Origin: Jiangella alkaliphila | Lineage (GTDB): Bacteria; Actinomycetota; Actinomycetes; Jiangellales; Jiangellaceae | Assembly (NCBI RefSeq): GCF_900105925.1 | Contig: NZ_LT629791.1 | Coordinates: 2,577,278-2,641,277, forward strand | Length of the DNA stretch: 64,000 nucleotides | Direction: 5' to 3' | Shown here: in pieces, positions 62,061 to 64,000 of the stretch | How positions within the stretch are numbered: the stretch's first letter is position 1 | Layout: each line of letters starts with the position of its first letter | Program-made: the position numbers and the translations under genes | The notes under the pieces: generated by a model | Seen by the model: the letters and a program-made list of their open reading frames with translations, nothing else | Told to the model about the DNA's origin: nothing | The model's database searches: none

Positions 62061-62353
62061 CCCGCCGCGTGCCGGCCGGCGATCTCGTCGATGGTGCCGG
62101 CGAGGTCGATGTCCTTCTGCGTGACGCCACCCTCGGAGTACGTGAGCAGCGTGAACGTCACCTTGGTCCAGCGGATGTCGATGTCCGGGTGGTGATCGGC
62201 CGCCTCGGCCGCCTCCGCGACGTCGTCGACGATGCGGATGCCGGTGGGGAAGTCCGGCGCCTCGACGCTGCGGGTGATGGCCGACGTGTCACCCGACCAG
62301 CCGGGCAGCCCCGCGAGTGCGGTACGGACGCCGTCGTCGTCGAGCAGGGTCAT
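62057..62353 (-). CDS. pterin-4a-carbinolamine dehydratase-family protein
   Basis: A 98-residue PCD/DCoH-fold protein. LPGWSGDTSAITRSVEAPDFPTGIRIVDDVAEAAEAADHHPDIDIRWTKVTFTLLTYSEGGVTQKDIDLAGTIDEIA shows the conserved ADHHPD catalytic histidines and TYSEGGVTxKD. It recycles pterin cofactors after aromatic hydroxylation, but no hydroxylase gene is nearby. The ATG has GGAGG upstream. It is 12 bases downstream of the SDR gene and probably cotranscribed. Confidence 0.88.
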   Translation of the reverse strand: MTLLDDDGVRTALAGLPGWSGDTSAITRSVEAPDFPTGIRIVDDVAEAAEAADHHPDIDIRWTKVTFTLLTYSEGGVTQKDIDLAGTIDEIAGRHAAG

Positions 62354-62365
62354 GATCTACCTCCG

Positions 62366-63124
62366 TCACACCTGGACGCCGCGGGTCAGCGCGCCGTCCA
62401 CGACGAGATTGGTGCCGCTGATGCGGCTGGCCACGGGGCTGGCGAGGAAGACGACGGGAGCCGCGACCTCCTGGGGCGTGCCCATGTGGCCGGTGGGGTT
62501 GAGGTCCACCGCGGTCCGGTACAGGTCGGGGTCGCCGCTCTCGATGCTCGCCCAGACGCCGCCCTCGAAGTAGGTGTTGCCCGGCGACACGGTGTTGGCG
62601 CGGATGCCCTTCTCGGCCAGCTGCATGGCCAGCCCGTTGATGTACCCGATGATGGCGGTCTTGGCCGTCCCGTACGGCCCGGAGGCGAAGTCGGACTCGC
62701 GTCCGGACACGCTCGAGATCGCGATGATCGACGGCGCCGGGGCCTGCTCGAGGTGCGGGAGGGCGGCGCGGACCAGCCGGACGGTGTGCATGAGGTCGAC
62801 GTTCAGGCTCGCCAGCCAGTTCTCCTCGGTGTCCGGGATCGCCAGAGCGCTGACGCTGGCCACCACCGTGTCGAGGCCGCCGAACGATGCGGCCGACCGG
62901 TCCACCCAGGCGGCGATGGCGTCGCCGTCGCCGACGTCGACCACCGTGCCGGTGACGGCGCCGCGCTGGCTGAGCGCGTCCTGGGTCGCGCTGACCGCGT
63001 CGGCGTTGCGCGCGCAGAAGCCGACCGTGGCTCCCTCGTCGAGGAACGCCTCGACGATGGCCCGTCCGATGCCGCGGGTGCCGCCGGTGACGAGGACGCG
63101 GGTGCCGCTGAGCTGCAGGTCCAT
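62366..63124 (-). CDS. short-chain dehydrogenase/reductase
   Basis: A 252-residue classical SDR. The NAD(P)-binding motif is VTGGTRGIGRA, with Asp in VVDVGDGDAI, the NAG-like segment VVASVSAL, catalytic Ser in AISSVSGRE, YxxxK as YGTAK, and the PG motif SPGNTYFEGG. The Arg after the glycine motif region (CARN) suggests NADP(H). It has GGAAAGGG before the ATG at 63124. Likely partner is the acetamidase-like gene 38 bases upstream; substrate is unknown. Confidence 0.86.
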   Translation of the reverse strand: MDLQLSGTRVLVTGGTRGIGRAIVEAFLDEGATVGFCARNADAVSATQDALSQRGAVTGTVVDVGDGDAIAAWVDRSAASFGGLDTVVASVSALAIPDTEENWLASLNVDLMHTVRLVRAALPHLEQAPAPSIIAISSVSGRESDFASGPYGTAKTAIIGYINGLAMQLAEKGIRANTVSPGNTYFEGGVWASIESGDPDLYRTAVDLNPTGHMGTPQEVAAPVVFLASPVASRISGTNLVVDGALTRGVQV

Positions 63125-63162
63125 GGCCGGCCCTTTCCAAGGGGAGTGAAGGGAGAGCAGGG

Positions 63163-64000
63163 TCAGATCGTGGCGGCCCGGGCGCGCAGGTCGGCGTGGA
63201 TGCCGCCGAACGCGTCGGCGGCCGGGAGCAGCGACTTCGCCGCCTTGACCACGACGCTGTAGTTGGCGTCGACGACGTTCGCGACCGGTACCTCGGCGAT
63301 CTGCGAGCACAGCTGATACGCGTCCATCGTGTGCAGGCCGTAGAGCTCGGCGACCCAATGGACGAGCTCGGCGTTGCCGATGCGCCAGGAGTCCTCCATC
63401 GGGCGGCTCGAACCGACCGTCATCCAGTGCGAGTCGTCCTCGAGGCGGGGCCAGCCCGGAGCCCCGCCCTTGACGAGGTCGACGATGAGCGTGGTGGTCA
63501 TAGCGCCCTCGACGGCGGTGCCGCAGGCCTCGCCCTCGCCCTGGCGGTAGTGGCCGTCGCCGACGGAGAACAGCGCCCCCTCGACGTTGACGCCGAGGAA
63601 GACCGTCGTCCCGGCGCGCATCTGCGGGGTGTCCATGTTGCCGCCGAAGCGGTCGGGCACCAGGGACGAGCGCACCTCGCCGCCGGCGGGCGCCACCCCG
63701 ACCGTGCCGAGCATCGGGGCGACGGGCAGCTCGATGCGGTGGTCGCTGTGCCGGGCCGCGAAGGCGACCGTGTTGCGGTCGCGGTCCAGCTCGTAGATCC
63801 ACGTGGTGTCGGCCAGCGGATCCTGCAACGTGACGACGCGGTCCGTGCTGGTCATGCCGCCGAAGAACGGGATGGCCGCCGACGCTCCCCAGTCGCGGGC
63901 CGGCTCCAGCGCCGCCAGGTGCAGCACCAGGGTGTCACCGGGCTCGGCGCCCTCGACGTAGAACGGCCCGGTCTGCGGGTTGACGAACCGGAGGTCGACC
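63163..64000 (-). CDS. acetamidase/formamidase family protein, 5' end cut by the window
   Basis: 279 codons of the C-terminal part are present and the frame stays open to the window edge. The visible start reads FVNPQTGPFYVEGAEPGDTLVLHL, a core FmdA/AmdA motif. PMLGTVGVAPAGGEV, RFGGNMDTPQM, TVFLGVNVEGALFSVGDGHYRQGEGEACGTAVE and DDSHWMTVGSS follow, all typical. The enzyme hydrolyses short amides to ammonia and acid in the cytosol. About the first 40-60 residues lie outside the window. Confidence 0.85.
   Translation of the reverse strand, partial: VDLRFVNPQTGPFYVEGAEPGDTLVLHLAALEPARDWGASAAIPFFGGMTSTDRVVTLQDPLADTTWIYELDRDRNTVAFAARHSDHRIELPVAPMLGTVGVAPAGGEVRSSLVPDRFGGNMDTPQMRAGTTVFLGVNVEGALFSVGDGHYRQGEGEACGTAVEGAMTTTLIVDLVKGGAPGWPRLEDDSHWMTVGSSRPMEDSWRIGNAELVHWVAELYGLHTMDAYQLCSQIAEVPVANVVDANYSVVVKAAKSLLPAADAFGGIHADLRARAATI

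Overview
The window is 64 kb of very GC-rich chromosome with GTG/ATG starts, ATGA/GTGA start-stop overlaps and many TANNNT boxes 6-8 nt ahead of start codons (leaderless transcripts). Together with DUF1707 proteins, a DUF222-HNH (13E12-type) gene, a DUF4245 gene and an LpqY-SugABC importer, this points to a soil actinomycete of the Actinomycetota. The strong carbohydrate-uptake content would suit Jiangellales or Propionibacteriales, but that placement is inference.

1-8 kb: a ferritin-like di-iron protein, a divergent spermidine-synthase-like protein, a complete lpqY-sugA-sugB-sugC trehalose-type ABC operon, two overlapping DUF1707 genes and a small secreted protein. 8.1-11.1 kb: a DUF222-HNH gene broken by a complete IS3-family element (25-bp inverted ends, GCCC target duplication). 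Removing the element and one GCCC copy restores a 572-codon frame. 11.4-14.5 kb: an HTH-Mop regulator followed by modABC. 14.5-20.9 kb: DUF4245, a candidate toxin/immunity pair, xseB-xseA, ispH, DUF1707, a PNPOx-like protein and DoxX. 21.3-24.3 kb: a secreted chitinase with two different GH18 domains and two duplicated chitin-binding modules.

24.3-34.1 kb: a membrane-anchored Nudix-like protein, rmuC, ychF, an ABC-2 exporter with its NarL-type two-component pair, a small HNH protein, divergent CGNR/RidA genes and a DinB-like protein. 34.1-42.4 kb: a heterodimeric ABC exporter in which one ATPase domain has lost almost all catalytic motifs, a KTSC protein, an AraC regulator with a phytanoyl-CoA-dioxygenase-like enzyme, and a large beta-propeller lipoprotein.

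42.6-55.2 kb is one long catabolic locus: LacI regulator, Dpp/Opp-type importer (two permeases, binding protein, two ATPases), a GH63-like glycosidase, an FAD oxidoreductase, a DHDPS/NAL-family aldolase and a Tat-exported sialidase-like glycosidase. It probably imports and dismantles a sialic-acid-like or otherwise acidic glycan. 55.2-62 kb holds a methyltransferase and a second sugar operon on the minus strand (binding protein, two permeases, class II aldolase, ADP-dependent-type sugar kinase, no ATPase) under a divergent DeoR regulator. The end carries a pterin dehydratase, an SDR and the start-truncated acetamidase/formamidase gene running off the edge.

The intergenic spaces are unusually rich in perfect inverted repeats, several of which overlap stop codons. 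No tRNA, rRNA or CRISPR array was seen.
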